NCBI RefSeq assembly: GCF_963669205.1
Contig: NZ_OY769915.1
Span: forward strand, 4,562,001 to 4,626,000
Direction of reading: 5' to 3'
Source: an uncultured Roseibium sp.
Lineage (GTDB): Bacteria; Pseudomonadota; Alphaproteobacteria; Rhizobiales; Stappiaceae
DNA: 64,000 nt
Position 1 is the first letter of the stretch, and each line of letters begins with the position of its first letter. Shown here piece by piece: positions 17,015 through 26,218 of the stretch. The position numbers and the translations under genes are program-made. Under the pieces are notes generated by a model. That model saw only the letters and a list, made by a program, of their open reading frames with translations. It was not told the DNA's origin and did not search any database.

Positions 17015-17854
17015 ATGCACGACGGCGATTCGGACCGGCGTTCGCGTGGTCGACGCGGCGGCAAGCGCGAGTTTGGCGGTCCGCAGGACTTCGGCAGCGA
17101 TTTTGGCGGCGGCGACTACGGCGGTGATTATGGCGGTGGCCGGGATGGCGGCTATCGTGGCGGACGCGACAATGATTTTGGTGGCGGCTACGGCCGCGAC
17201 GACAAGAGGGACGGTGGCTACGGCGGCGGTCGTGACGGCGGTTATGGCGGCGGCGGTGGCCGCGGCGGTTACGGCGGTGGACGCGACGGCGGTGGCGGCG
17301 GCTACGGCGGCGGCGGGCGTGATGGTGGCGGCTACGGCGGCGGCGGACGTGATGGCGGCGGCTACGGCGGCGGCGGCGGACGGGACGGCGGATATGGCGG
17401 CGGCGGTGGCCGCGGCGGTTACGGCGGTGGCGGACGCGACGGCGGATATGGCGGCGGCGGACGCGATGGCGGCTACGGCGGCGGTGGCGGTCGTGGCGGC
17501 TACGGCGGGCGCGACGGCGACGGGTTCCGTCAGGGACGTCCACCCCGGCGGGACGGACCGCCGGTTGAACGTGGTCCGCGGCAGAGCGGAACCGTGAAAT
17601 TCTTCAAGACGGACAAGGGCTTTGGCTTCATCACACCTGATGAAGGTGAAGCGGATGTCTTCGTGCACATCTCGGCAGTGGAACGCTCAGGACTTGCGTC
17701 CCTTGACAGTGGTCAACGCATCTCGTTCGAGACCGAACCAGATCGTCGCGGCAAAGGCCCCAAGGCCGTAAATCTGCAGGTGATCGAAGAAGGCGCCGAG
17801 GCGGGAGAAGCCGAGGACGCAGCACCCGAAACGGGATCGCACGAAGAAGAATAA
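17015..17854 (+). CDS. Cold-shock domain protein with a long Gly/Tyr/Arg-rich N-terminal region
   Basis: A 279-residue protein. Residues 21-170 are a low-complexity tract built from units such as YGGGRDGG and YGGGGGRGG, with many Tyr, Arg and Gly and almost no hydrophobics. Residues 190-256 are a complete cold-shock domain (SGTVKFFKTDKGFGFI with RNP1 KGFGFI, then VFVHIS as RNP2). The tail is acidic. Ordinary bacterial Csp proteins are about 70 residues. RGG/YGG tracts in eukaryotic RNA-binding proteins bind RNA and drive condensate formation; the same is inferred here. A factor-independent terminator follows at 17881. Confidence 0.9.
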   Translation: MHDGDSDRRSRGRRGGKREFGGPQDFGSDFGGGDYGGDYGGGRDGGYRGGRDNDFGGGYGRDDKRDGGYGGGRDGGYGGGGGRGGYGGGRDGGGGGYGGGGRDGGGYGGGGRDGGGYGGGGGRDGGYGGGGGRGGYGGGGRDGGYGGGGRDGGYGGGGGRGGYGGRDGDGFRQGRPPRRDGPPVERGPRQSGTVKFFKTDKGFGFITPDEGEADVFVHISAVERSGLASLDSGQRISFETEPDRRGKGPKAVNLQVIEEGAEAGEAEDAAPETGSHEEE

Positions 17855-17880
17855 AGCCGTATGGACGGCGTTACTGTATC

Positions 17881-17914
17881 GAACGGGCGCAGCTTGGCTG
17901 CGCTCGTTCTTTTT
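17881..17914 (+). terminator. Factor-independent terminator after the cold-shock gene
   Basis: A 13-bp stem (GAACGGGCGCAGC and GCTGCGCTCGTTC, one G-U pair) with a TTG loop, followed by five T. It starts 27 bp after the stop codon. Confidence 0.88.
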
Positions 17915-17985
17915 CCGCACATACCAACTTTCCATGAGGGCAGGCCGCGAGAACAGCGGGAAGAGTCTGCCCGGATGCGTTTGCC

Positions 17986-18495
17986 ATGACCCAGACAGTT
18001 TCTCCAGCAATGATCCGTCCGTTCGAACCAGGCGATCTCGGCGCTCTGCTTTCGCTCAACAACGCTGCCGTACCTGCAGTCAACGAACTTGGCGCCGAAG
18101 AATTGCTCGATCTGATCAGCCAGTCTCTCCTCTGTCTTGTCGCACTAAAGAAGGACACACCGGTCGGTATGCTCCTCTGCTTCGGCGAAGGCGCGGACTA
18201 CGCGAGCCCCAACTACCGCTGGCTTAGCGACAGGTTCGAGCAGTTCGCTTACACCGACCGGATTTTCGTCGATGATACCCTGCGCGGGCAGAAGATCGGT
18301 GACGCGCTTTATTCCTCACTATTTGAACGCATGAGGGGCACGGGACGCTGTTTTACCTGCGAGGTCAACGAGCGCCCGCCAAATCCCGGCTCGATGCGAT
18401 TTCACGCCGGGCTGGGTTTCGTGGAAATCGGCAGGGCGGACAATGGTGCGACATCCGTCATTTACATGCGGCGCGATCCTGAACCTGCCCGATGA
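17986..18495 (+). CDS. GNAT family N-acetyltransferase
   Basis: A 169-residue acetyltransferase of the GNAT fold. IRPFEPGDLGALLSLNNAA is the usual opening of the domain, YTDRIFVDDTLRGQKIGDALY is the beta4-alpha3 acetyl-CoA site (R/Q-x-x-G-x-G/A with TLRGQKIG), and GSMRFHAGLGFVEIGRA is the C-terminal motif B. The substrate cannot be told. It precedes rlmJ by 24 bp in the same direction. Confidence 0.85.
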   Translation: MTQTVSPAMIRPFEPGDLGALLSLNNAAVPAVNELGAEELLDLISQSLLCLVALKKDTPVGMLLCFGEGADYASPNYRWLSDRFEQFAYTDRIFVDDTLRGQKIGDALYSSLFERMRGTGRCFTCEVNERPPNPGSMRFHAGLGFVEIGRADNGATSVIYMRRDPEPAR

Positions 18496-18519
18496 CCCTC
18501 TTCAGGCCGGAATAGCGAT

Positions 18520-19368
18520 ATGAACTACAGACATGCCTATCACGCAGGGAATATTGGCGACGTGCTCAAGCACGCGGTGCTTGCACGGCTGATCACCTAT
18601 TTTCAGCGGAAGGACAAACCGTTCCGGATGCTGGACACGCATGCAGGTATCGGCCAATACGATCTGACGTCGGAGGAAACCAGGAAGACCGGCGAATGGC
18701 AGCAGGGCATCGCCAGGGTGCTGCAAGCGGATATGCCGGACGCGGTCGAACCCCTGCTTCACCCCTGGCTGGAAGTCGTTCGGGACCTGAACCCCGGTGA
18801 GAAACTGGAGACCTATCCGGGCTCACCCGTATTGGCACGGCGCCTGATGCGCAAATCCGACAGACTGACGCTCACCGAGCTTCATCCGGAGGATTTCAGA
18901 ACTCTGTCGGATCGCTTTGCCGGCGATTTTCAGGTCAAAACCATTCATCTCGACGGATGGCTCGCCATGGGCAGCTTCCTGCCACCGAAGGAAAAGAGAG
19001 GCTTCGTGCTGGTCGACCCCGCCTTCGAAGTCACGGACGAATTTGATCGAATGACCGGTGCCGTTCTCAAGGCTTGGAAAAAATGGGCCGGCGGAACCTG
19101 TGCGCTCTGGTATCCGTTGAAGGACACCCGATCGATCAGGCGCATGCACGACGCGTTTGCATCGGCCGGCGTGCGGGATCTGCTTTCACTTGAACTGCGA
19201 GCCGGCAAAAGTGGACCCGATACCCGTATGCTCGGCTCGGGAATGACGCTCATCAATCCCCCGTATACGCTCGCCGACGAGATGCGGATACTCCTGCCCT
19301 GGTTCAATGACGTTTTGCACCAGGGCCCCGGCTCAGGTTGGGATGTGACCCAACTGATTGGCGAATAA
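18520..19368 (+). CDS. rlmJ: 23S rRNA (adenine(2030)-N6)-methyltransferase RlmJ
   Basis: RlmJ methylates A2030 of 23S rRNA using S-adenosylmethionine. The 282-residue protein begins with the diagnostic MNYRHAYHAGNIGDVLKHAV, has DTHAGIGQYDL as the SAM-binding region (about 40-50) and a motif IV at about 166. In E. coli RlmJ the catalytic motif is DPPY; here it reads DPAF (LVDPAFEV), two changes in a normally strict motif. The rest of the protein is intact and of usual length. Confidence 0.92.
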   Translation: MNYRHAYHAGNIGDVLKHAVLARLITYFQRKDKPFRMLDTHAGIGQYDLTSEETRKTGEWQQGIARVLQADMPDAVEPLLHPWLEVVRDLNPGEKLETYPGSPVLARRLMRKSDRLTLTELHPEDFRTLSDRFAGDFQVKTIHLDGWLAMGSFLPPKEKRGFVLVDPAFEVTDEFDRMTGAVLKAWKKWAGGTCALWYPLKDTRSIRRMHDAFASAGVRDLLSLELRAGKSGPDTRMLGSGMTLINPPYTLADEMRILLPWFNDVLHQGPGSGWDVTQLIGE

Positions 19369-19464
19369 CTGCATATTCTGGTCCTTTTGGCGCACCAAGT
19401 CCTTGACCTTGAGGCTTCCCTCCCCCATCGTCTGTCACACTGTTTGCCTCTCGGAGACCATGCC

Positions 19465-19911
19465 GTGCACATCGCCCGTTTCGCCCGATTGATCCTGTCC
19501 AGTCTTGCTGTCTGCGCCTTCCTCGCCGTTCCCTCGGTCGCGGAAGAAAACCGCGCCTACCTCTCCTTGAGCGGCAAGAACCGTTTGCCGGAATGCACGG
19601 CCAACTCGGTGCAGAAGGCTGTTCGCAAATCTGTCGCGCGTGCTTACGCAGACTACTACGAGGGCAGGAAGATCGTCGGCATCGAGGAGATCACCGAAAT
19701 CGCCTTCAAGGTGAACGAGGTCAGCCCGCTGGCACGCCGCCACTGCACCGGAACAGCCAACATGTCCGATGGCTCCCATCAGCACCTGCACTACCTGATC
19801 GAGGAACATGCCGGTTTCGTCGGTGTGAGCTGGAACGTGGAAACCTGCCTGTCCGAACTCGACAAGTGGCGTGTCTACGGATCACACTGCAGAACTACAA
19901 AGCCACAGTGA
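19465..19911 (+). CDS. Small secreted protein of unknown function
   Basis: I choose GTG 19465, preceded by CGGAGA, because it places the signal peptide (residues 1-27, ending PSVAEE) at the start; the frame is open farther upstream. The mature protein of about 120 residues has four cysteines (LPECTA, RRHCTG, ETCLSE, GSHCRT), so two disulfides are likely in the periplasm. I recognise no family. It is followed after 13 bp by the RNase T2 gene, so the two may be cotranscribed. Confidence 0.65.
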   Translation: MHIARFARLILSSLAVCAFLAVPSVAEENRAYLSLSGKNRLPECTANSVQKAVRKSVARAYADYYEGRKIVGIEEITEIAFKVNEVSPLARRHCTGTANMSDGSHQHLHYLIEEHAGFVGVSWNVETCLSELDKWRVYGSHCRTTKPQ

Positions 19912-19924
19912 GCCAGGCGTCGAT

Positions 19925-20575
19925 ATGGCTCTTTTGAGCCGGGCGGCCGGCCTGACGGTATTTCTCATTTGTGTTCTGGCGTCGACGGCGGGCCTCGCCG
20001 ATGAACCCGGCGACTTCGATTTTTATGTGCTGTCCCTGTCGTGGTCACCCACCCACTGCAAACACGAAGGCGCGGACGCCAACCCGCATCAATGCGACGT
20101 TCGCGATCCCTTTCGCTTCGTCGTGCATGGTCTTTGGCCGCAATATGAGCGCGGCTATCCCCAGACCTGCCGGGGCCCTAAAAGAATTGACAGGCGTATC
20201 GCGGTCGGCATGGAGGACATCATGCCCAGTCACGGGCTTGTGTTTCATCAGTGGCGCAAGCACGGAACCTGCTCCGGTCTCGAGCCGGAGGACTACTTCG
20301 ACCTGACCAGGCGCGCCTTTGAAAAAATTTCGATACCCGGCGCGTTCACGAAACTGCAGAAACGGGGCAAGGCGTCTCCCCAGACGGTGGAGAAAGCCTT
20401 TCGCCTGGCAAATCCGGGCCTAGACGAAAGCGCCATGGCGGTCACGTGCTCCCGTGGGGAATTCGACGAAATACGGATCTGCCTGACCAAGGATCTCGAT
20501 TTCCGATCCTGCCCGAATGTCGACCGTCGTGGCTGCCGCGCCGATAGCCTGTCCGTGCCACCGCCCGTCCGATAA
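19925..20575 (+). CDS. Ribonuclease T2 family protein
   Basis: A 216-residue exported endoribonuclease of the T2 family, which cuts single-stranded RNA through a 2',3'-cyclic phosphate. A signal peptide covers residues 1-25. The first catalytic block is FVVHGLWPQ (H68), the second FHQWRKHGTCSG (H113). The acidic residue that usually precedes Trp in the second block (EWxKHGTC) is Gln (Q109). Cysteines at 45, 57, 82 and 116 fit the conserved disulfides. It probably scavenges RNA in the periplasm. Confidence 0.88.
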   Translation: MALLSRAAGLTVFLICVLASTAGLADEPGDFDFYVLSLSWSPTHCKHEGADANPHQCDVRDPFRFVVHGLWPQYERGYPQTCRGPKRIDRRIAVGMEDIMPSHGLVFHQWRKHGTCSGLEPEDYFDLTRRAFEKISIPGAFTKLQKRGKASPQTVEKAFRLANPGLDESAMAVTCSRGEFDEIRICLTKDLDFRSCPNVDRRGCRADSLSVPPPVR

Positions 20576-20641
20576 CAAAAGACCTTCGCAAGGCGTCACA
20601 CCCGCCAGGTGCGGGCCCGTCCCAGTATCAGGAGAACCACC

Positions 20642-21292
20642 ATGATGAAACTTCGCTCATCGCCCCCCTCCCCATTTGGACGCAAGATCAAGATCGCTGC
20701 GGCGATGCTCGGCCTGAAAGACCGGATCGAAGTCATCGAAGCCAACACCGCCGATCCGGCCGACAGTCTCCGAGGTGAAAACCCGCTCGGGAAGATCCCC
20801 GCCCTCGTTCTTGAAAATGGCGACGTCCTCTATGACAGCGCCGTTATCCTGGAGTATCTGGACTTCCTTGCCGGCGGCAACAGGCTGTTTCCGGAGGGTG
20901 AAGCCCGTTTTGCCGTCTTGCGCGATCAGGCCCTCGCCGACGGCATCATGGATGCCGCATTGCTGCGTGTATATGAAAAGCGGTTCAAGCAGCCCAACTA
21001 TCGGGATCCGGCCTGGGACGCCTACCAGGCGGACAAGGTAACGCGCGGCCTTGCCCATTACGAAGCGAATACCCCGACGGCTCCGGCAACCGCCGATGAC
21101 GTCGACGCGGCCACGATGACACTGGCCTGCGCGCTCGGGTATCTCGACATGCGCTTTGGCGACGGCTGGCGGGCAAGCCATCCGAGGCTCGCAGCATGGC
21201 TGACCGCCTTTGAAGCCGCCGTTCCGGCGTTTGCCGATACGCGCCAGCCGGCCGCGCCCGTTCCGGACAATGCCGCCGTTGAGCTTCGCTAG
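20642..21292 (+). CDS. Glutathione S-transferase family protein
   Basis: A 216-residue GST. The thioredoxin-like N domain has SSPPSPFGRKIKIAAAML with the first Ser/Pro in the usual activating position, the cis-Pro loop GKIPALVLENG and the gamma-glutamyl contact YDSAVILEYLD; the all-helical C domain follows. It starts at ATG 20642 behind AGGAG (20629); a second ATG directly follows. Function in conjugation or detoxification is general to the family, substrate unknown. Confidence 0.88.
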   Translation: MMKLRSSPPSPFGRKIKIAAAMLGLKDRIEVIEANTADPADSLRGENPLGKIPALVLENGDVLYDSAVILEYLDFLAGGNRLFPEGEARFAVLRDQALADGIMDAALLRVYEKRFKQPNYRDPAWDAYQADKVTRGLAHYEANTPTAPATADDVDAATMTLACALGYLDMRFGDGWRASHPRLAAWLTAFEAAVPAFADTRQPAAPVPDNAAVELR

Positions 21293-21326
21293 AGCATCGG
21301 GCGAAAAGTGTGCGCCCGATGCTCTA
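21290..21326. repeat. Perfect inverted repeat overlapping the GST stop codon
   Basis: Arms of 14 bp (TAGAGCATCGGGCG and CGCCCGATGCTCTA) around AAAAGTGTG. The left arm begins with the TAG stop codon. Near-identical palindromes occur in many copies in rhizobial genomes (my recall). It lies between convergent genes and could end transcription from both sides, though it lacks a T run. Confidence 0.8.
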
Positions 21327-21345
21327 GGCCGGTACCCCGGTCAGC

Positions 21346-24300
21346 TTAAGGCGCCGGCGTTTCGCCGTGTTTGCCCTGCAGCGGACGGCGTCCCCTGGCC
21401 TTGAGCAGCCGGCGTCCGCTTGAAACAGACTGGCCGAAGTCTCTCTGAACCGCGAGTAGCGCCGGAACGAGCAGGATCACCAGGAACAGACCGACACCGA
21501 GCCCGTAAGAGAGCGTGATCACGGTCGGCTTCAGGAATTGTGCCTGCCGGCTTGTTTCAAAAAGCAGTGGCGCCAGGCCGAATACGGTGGTTGCGGTTGT
21601 CAGGACGACGGCGCGCAGACGGTCGCAGACCCCGTTGATGAGCGCCTGCCGGAACGGATGGTTGCGCGCATATTCATCGATCGTGGTCACGAGCACGATA
21701 CTGTCGTTGATGATGATCCCCGACATTCCGATGAAACCGACAACCGAGAACATCGACAGTGGCACTCCGTGAATGTAGTGCCCCCAGAGCATCCCGATCG
21801 ACCCGAACGGAATGATGATCATGATCATCAGCGGCCGCGTCCAGGATTCGAAAATCCAGCACAGCACCAGGTAGATGCCGGCCAGGCAAAGTGCAAATCC
21901 GACCATCGCGTCCGACAGGAAGGATCTCTCCTGTTCAGCCAGGCCCGCCATCTCGCTCTCGACATCGAATTCCGCAGCCAGTTGCGGCAGCAGCTCGTTT
22001 TCCAGGAAGGCGGTCACCCGCGCAGCCGCTTCCGGATCGTCTTCGGACACATCACCGCTGACGGTCAGGGTCCGCAACCCGTCGCTTCGTCTGATGGACG
22101 CAAATCCGTAACTGCTGTCGGCCTGCACGATCTCGCTCAGGGAGACATAGGTTCCCGCCTCTGTGCGAATGCGCGTGGAGTAGAGGAACGAGGCGTCCGT
22201 CTCCTCGTCCGGCATCAGAACCTTCACCTTGGCGGTGCGGCGGCCAACCGGGAATTCCGCAACCTCGATCCCCTCGAGACGGTTGCGCAGGATCCGCGCA
22301 ACATCGTCGGTGCTGAAGCCGAGGGCTTCCCCCTTGGGTGTCAGGCTGAGACTGAGTTCCGGCTTGTCATAGGCCAACGTGTCTTCAAGTGCGCTGACAC
22401 CTTCGAGCGGGGCAAGCGCCTGTTTCAGGCTTTCCGCGGCCGCCTTCAGGTTCTCGGTTGAGGTTCCGTACAGCCTTACATCGATTGCATCGCCGCCCGG
22501 ACCCGAGCGCTCGCCGCGCAGGGCCAGGGTTTCAAGCAATGGTGGCCGCTTGATTTCCTTGCGCCACTCACCGATGAACTTGAAAGCCGAATAGGGACGC
22601 AGGTCCGGATCGATCAGTTCTATGGAGATCCCGCCCAGCTGATCGACATCCTTGCTGTCGGCACCGCTCAGGCCCCGTCCGGCGGTGCCGCCGACGGTCG
22701 ACAGCGCGAACTGGACCGGCTCGTCGCCGTATTCTTCACCGTAACGCTGATTGACGACATCGAGCGCCCGCTCCATTTCCGCGATCATCGCCTTGGTATC
22801 GTCCCGGTCCGCGCCCGGCATCATGGCGATGCTTGCAGACACCACAGACCGTTCCGGCGCGTTGAAGAAGCGCCACCGGACGCTGCCGTCGACAAAAAGC
22901 GAGACGGACAGCAGCAGCACCATGAACGCAAAGCCGAGTGCCGGGTAGCGCACCGTCAGGATCCAGTCGATGAACCGGCGGAAAACCCGTTCCCTGAACC
23001 ACACGAAACCGCGATTGAAGACCCGGTTCGGCATGTCGTACCAGCGCTGTTTCTTGCTGGCCGACAGGGCGTGGTTCATATGCGCGGGCAGGATCAGGAA
23101 GCATTCCACGAGGCTGGCGATGAGGACCACGGCCACCGTGAACGGTATGTCGGCAATCAGCGTACCGAAACGTCCGCCAATGGCGATCAGGCCGACAAAC
23201 GCGATCAGGGTCGTTATCGAAGCCGTGAAGACCGGAGCAGTCATGCGCCGCGCGGCGAGACTTGCGGCTTCCGCCGGCGGATACCCGCGCCGATGCAGCG
23301 AATCCGCGTGTTCCCCGACCACGATGGCATCATCGACGACGATGCCGAGGCAAATGATCAGCGCAAATACCGAAACCATGTTGAGCGTCAGCCCGAAGGC
23401 ATACATCAGGCCGATGGTCGCAAACATGGCGACGGGAATTCCCGCCGCGACCCAGAACGCCGTGCGCGCGGACAGAAACAGGAAAAGGAAGGCAAGAACC
23501 AGCCCGAGCCCGAACAGTCCGTTTTCGATCAGGATGTTCATCCGGTCGATGATGTTCTGCGACCGTGTTCGCGTCAGCTGAACCACGACACCTTCCGGCA
23601 GCGTCTGTTGAAATTCGGCGGTGATGCGCTCCACTGCCCGCTGGATCGAAATCGTGTCTCCCTGAGCGCTCCGGTCAACCCGCAGCACGACGGCAGGCAT
23701 GCCACGGTGATAGTAGGCCCGGCCGCTTTCAACGCCCTCGGTGACAATATCCGCCACGGAACGCAGCTGCAGCTTTTCACCCTGGCTCGGGGCCTTTAGG
23801 ACGATTTCACCCAGTTCCTGTTCGCTGCGGCGGGTCTGCCCGGTCCTGAGCCGTGCACCGCTGCCGCTGACGTCTCCCGCGGGCGTTGTTTCCATTTCCG
23901 CCGCGACAACATCGGCAACATCGCGCAGGGTCAGGTCGTGCCGGACCAGCATGCCCTCACCCACGTTGATCCGGATGATCGGATTTGCCAGCCCCTGGAT
24001 CGAGACCCGGGTAACTCCGCCGCGGAACAACACCGTCTGAAGATCTTCGGCAAACCGCGCAAGCTGATCGATATCCACGGGACCGTAGATCACGACATCC
24101 GTTACACGGTCCCTGTAGACGCCCCGGCTGACGACGGGTTCCTCGATCCCTTCGGGCAGGCTGGACCGCGCCTGGTCGACGGCGGCCTTTACCTCGTCCG
24201 TCGCCTGGCCCATGTCCCAGCCGTCTTCGAATTCGAGATTGATCGACGCGCGGCCTTCGCGCGACACCGAAGTCGCCTCGTCTACACCGTTGATGGCCAG

Positions 24301-24540
24301 AAGCTGCGGGCCCAGGATCTCGACAACCGAACGGTCGAGATCGTCCGGACCGGCCCCCGGCCAGGAGACATCGACATCGACTTCCTCGCGCACGAAATCG
24401 GGAAAGAACTGCGTCCTGATTTGGGATCCGGCTGCGATCCCGGCCAGAAGCATCAGAGCCAGAAGCAGGTTCGCCGCCGTCCGGTGGCGCACCATGTAGT
24501 CCAGAAACGATGCAAATCGTGGTCCGCCGGGAGAACGCAT
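21346..24540 (-). CDS. RND family efflux transporter permease
   Basis: A 1064-residue inner-membrane transporter of the AcrB/MexB superfamily. It has the first helix at about 22-40, a large periplasmic loop with the usual INGVDEATSVSREG and GGVTRVSIQGLANPIIRI elements, a cluster of helices at about 340-500 with the proton-relay Asp pair in GIVVDDAIVVGEHAD, a second periplasmic loop, and a final cluster at about 870-1030 (SGIIINDSIVLVTTIDEY). It is the second gene of an operon with its adaptor (24590-26092), 49 bp apart. No TolC-like outer-membrane gene is nearby. Substrates unknown. Confidence 0.93.
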   Translation of the reverse strand: MRSPGGPRFASFLDYMVRHRTAANLLLALMLLAGIAAGSQIRTQFFPDFVREEVDVDVSWPGAGPDDLDRSVVEILGPQLLAINGVDEATSVSREGRASINLEFEDGWDMGQATDEVKAAVDQARSSLPEGIEEPVVSRGVYRDRVTDVVIYGPVDIDQLARFAEDLQTVLFRGGVTRVSIQGLANPIIRINVGEGMLVRHDLTLRDVADVVAAEMETTPAGDVSGSGARLRTGQTRRSEQELGEIVLKAPSQGEKLQLRSVADIVTEGVESGRAYYHRGMPAVVLRVDRSAQGDTISIQRAVERITAEFQQTLPEGVVVQLTRTRSQNIIDRMNILIENGLFGLGLVLAFLFLFLSARTAFWVAAGIPVAMFATIGLMYAFGLTLNMVSVFALIICLGIVVDDAIVVGEHADSLHRRGYPPAEAASLAARRMTAPVFTASITTLIAFVGLIAIGGRFGTLIADIPFTVAVVLIASLVECFLILPAHMNHALSASKKQRWYDMPNRVFNRGFVWFRERVFRRFIDWILTVRYPALGFAFMVLLLSVSLFVDGSVRWRFFNAPERSVVSASIAMMPGADRDDTKAMIAEMERALDVVNQRYGEEYGDEPVQFALSTVGGTAGRGLSGADSKDVDQLGGISIELIDPDLRPYSAFKFIGEWRKEIKRPPLLETLALRGERSGPGGDAIDVRLYGTSTENLKAAAESLKQALAPLEGVSALEDTLAYDKPELSLSLTPKGEALGFSTDDVARILRNRLEGIEVAEFPVGRRTAKVKVLMPDEETDASFLYSTRIRTEAGTYVSLSEIVQADSSYGFASIRRSDGLRTLTVSGDVSEDDPEAAARVTAFLENELLPQLAAEFDVESEMAGLAEQERSFLSDAMVGFALCLAGIYLVLCWIFESWTRPLMIMIIIPFGSIGMLWGHYIHGVPLSMFSVVGFIGMSGIIINDSIVLVTTIDEYARNHPFRQALINGVCDRLRAVVLTTATTVFGLAPLLFETSRQAQFLKPTVITLSYGLGVGLFLVILLVPALLAVQRDFGQSVSSGRRLLKARGRRPLQGKHGETPAP

Positions 24541-24589
24541 TCAATTACTCCAGTCTCGGCAAAAGAAGAGAACGCCTTGCCAGTCTAAG

Positions 24590-26092
24590 CTAGCCCTTGC
24601 GCCCCTGCCGCTGTTCCAGCCGGTCCACCAGATCCTTGGGCACCATGGGCTCGTTCAACAGCGCAAGCAATCGCGCCTTACGGTTTTCAGGCATGTTCGA
24701 GTTCGTCAGTTGCGCGATCAGCGCCGCGCGTCTTTCCGGTTCAAGGGCAACCAGGTCACCGGCAGGCTGTCCGGCACCTTCCGGCGCGCTTGCCGTGACC
24801 GGCGCGTCTCTCACAGGTTTGCCATCGTCGCCGCGGCGCGGCGATACTTTCAGGCCCTTGCCGAGTTGCGGAAGGCGTTCACGCACATAGTCGGTTCCGA
24901 ACGGAACATCCGCGAGCAGCACTTCGTTTCCCATGCGCCGCAGGACGCGGGCCGTGATTTCGTCTATGCGTTCGTCTTCCGTGACAATGAGAAGGCGCCC
25001 GTCCTCCGTCACGGACGCTGCGGGGACGGCAACAACGTTGGCGAGTTCCGGCTCTTCGACCGCCACCTTGACGAAATCTCCCGGCCGCAGAACCGTCCCC
25101 GCCTCGATCTCAAGCGCGGCGAACAATGTCCTGCCGGCCTCACCTTCAGAGACGATCGCGGCCGCCCTGTCTATGCGTCCGGGAACCTCGACGGATCTCC
25201 CGCCGAGCTGAAGCGTGACCGTGACGGGTGCCTTGACCAGCTTTCCGCTTTGATCAAGCAGACGCGAAAACTCCGCAGTCGACAGCGAGAACTGCACTTC
25301 CAGGGCCGTGGGATCGATCAGCATTGCCAGGGTTTCTGACGGGCTGACACGGCGGCCAAGCGTGGCGTCCACCTCCGCAAGATACCCGTAGAACGGCGCA
25401 GTCAGCGTGGTTTCCTGCAGCACCCGCTCCGCGTCCTCGACGGCCAGCGTGGCGCGCTGAACCGTCAGGTCCATGCGTTCCACCCGGCGGCGCGCGGTGA
25501 TGACCGATTGCAGCCTGTTGTGCAGGGACTGTTCGAGCGAAGCAACCGCCAGTTCCTCCGTTTCGACCTGAACAGCGGTCGAGTAACCCTTGTCCTTGAG
25601 CTGAGATTGCCGTTCCAGCGCCTGTTTGCGCAAATCCAGCTGACGGCGCGCAGCTTCCAGTTCCTGTTCGGCGACGATGATGGCTTCTTCGGCCTCGGCC
25701 TTTTGCGCTTCGGCATCGGCGAGTGCGGCTTCTGCGTCAAGAAACTGGAATTCCGCGTTGGCAGGATCGATCCTGAGCAGCAGTTCGCCCTCTGCCACCG
25801 CAGCGCCATCCCTGAACTTGCTCGCGACATCAACGAGACGCCCCTCAGAGCTCGCCCTGAGCTGCAGCGTTCGCCAGCTTTCGATTTCGCCATAGGCAAT
25901 TGTCACCGGGCTGATCGACTGAGGGGTGAGTTGCGCGACATTGACGGTATAACTGCGTTCACGCGCCGGACGCTCGCGTGCGGTCTCCTCGACCGTCATG
26001 GCGCCATACAACCTGTAGGCTCCGAAACTTGCGAAGCCGACCATGATTGCCATCAATGCCAGACCGACAAGTCCGCGCATCAAAAACCGCAT
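24590..26092 (-). CDS. RND efflux periplasmic adaptor (membrane fusion protein)
   Basis: A 500-residue HlyD/AcrA-type adaptor. ATG 26092 is preceded by GAGAGG and starts with a membrane anchor (about 4-28). A barrel-lipoyl half (SEGRLVDVASKFRDGAAVAEGELLLRID) leads into a long helical hairpin (about 115-220) rich in Ala, Glu and Gln, then the second lipoyl half (APFYGYLAEVDATLGRRVSPSETLAM) and membrane-proximal domain. An extra C-terminal region of about 60 residues is predicted helical (NMPENRKARLLALLNEP). It is the upstream partner of the permease. Confidence 0.9.
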   Translation of the reverse strand: MRFLMRGLVGLALMAIMVGFASFGAYRLYGAMTVEETARERPARERSYTVNVAQLTPQSISPVTIAYGEIESWRTLQLRASSEGRLVDVASKFRDGAAVAEGELLLRIDPANAEFQFLDAEAALADAEAQKAEAEEAIIVAEQELEAARRQLDLRKQALERQSQLKDKGYSTAVQVETEELAVASLEQSLHNRLQSVITARRRVERMDLTVQRATLAVEDAERVLQETTLTAPFYGYLAEVDATLGRRVSPSETLAMLIDPTALEVQFSLSTAEFSRLLDQSGKLVKAPVTVTLQLGGRSVEVPGRIDRAAAIVSEGEAGRTLFAALEIEAGTVLRPGDFVKVAVEEPELANVVAVPAASVTEDGRLLIVTEDERIDEITARVLRRMGNEVLLADVPFGTDYVRERLPQLGKGLKVSPRRGDDGKPVRDAPVTASAPEGAGQPAGDLVALEPERRAALIAQLTNSNMPENRKARLLALLNEPMVPKDLVDRLEQRQGRKG

Positions 26093-26218
26093 AAACCTCT
26101 CCACTCAAAGCGTCACGCCAGCCTGCCAGGGCGCTGATCTGACATCCAATATGGCGCCGAGCCCGTGTTTTACCATGGACTTGGGGCAAAATTCGTAAAA
26201 GCTTGTATCCACTTGTAA

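Noticed and set aside
17090..17520. Regular short repeats as a possible CRISPR array
   Set aside because: The repeats are in-frame codon units of the Gly-rich tract without unique spacers, and no cas genes are present.
16781..17668. Long Ala/Val/Thr-rich minus-strand frame across the cold-shock gene
   Set aside because: It is the complement of the Gly-rich repeat; the cold-shock domain and terminator support the plus strand.
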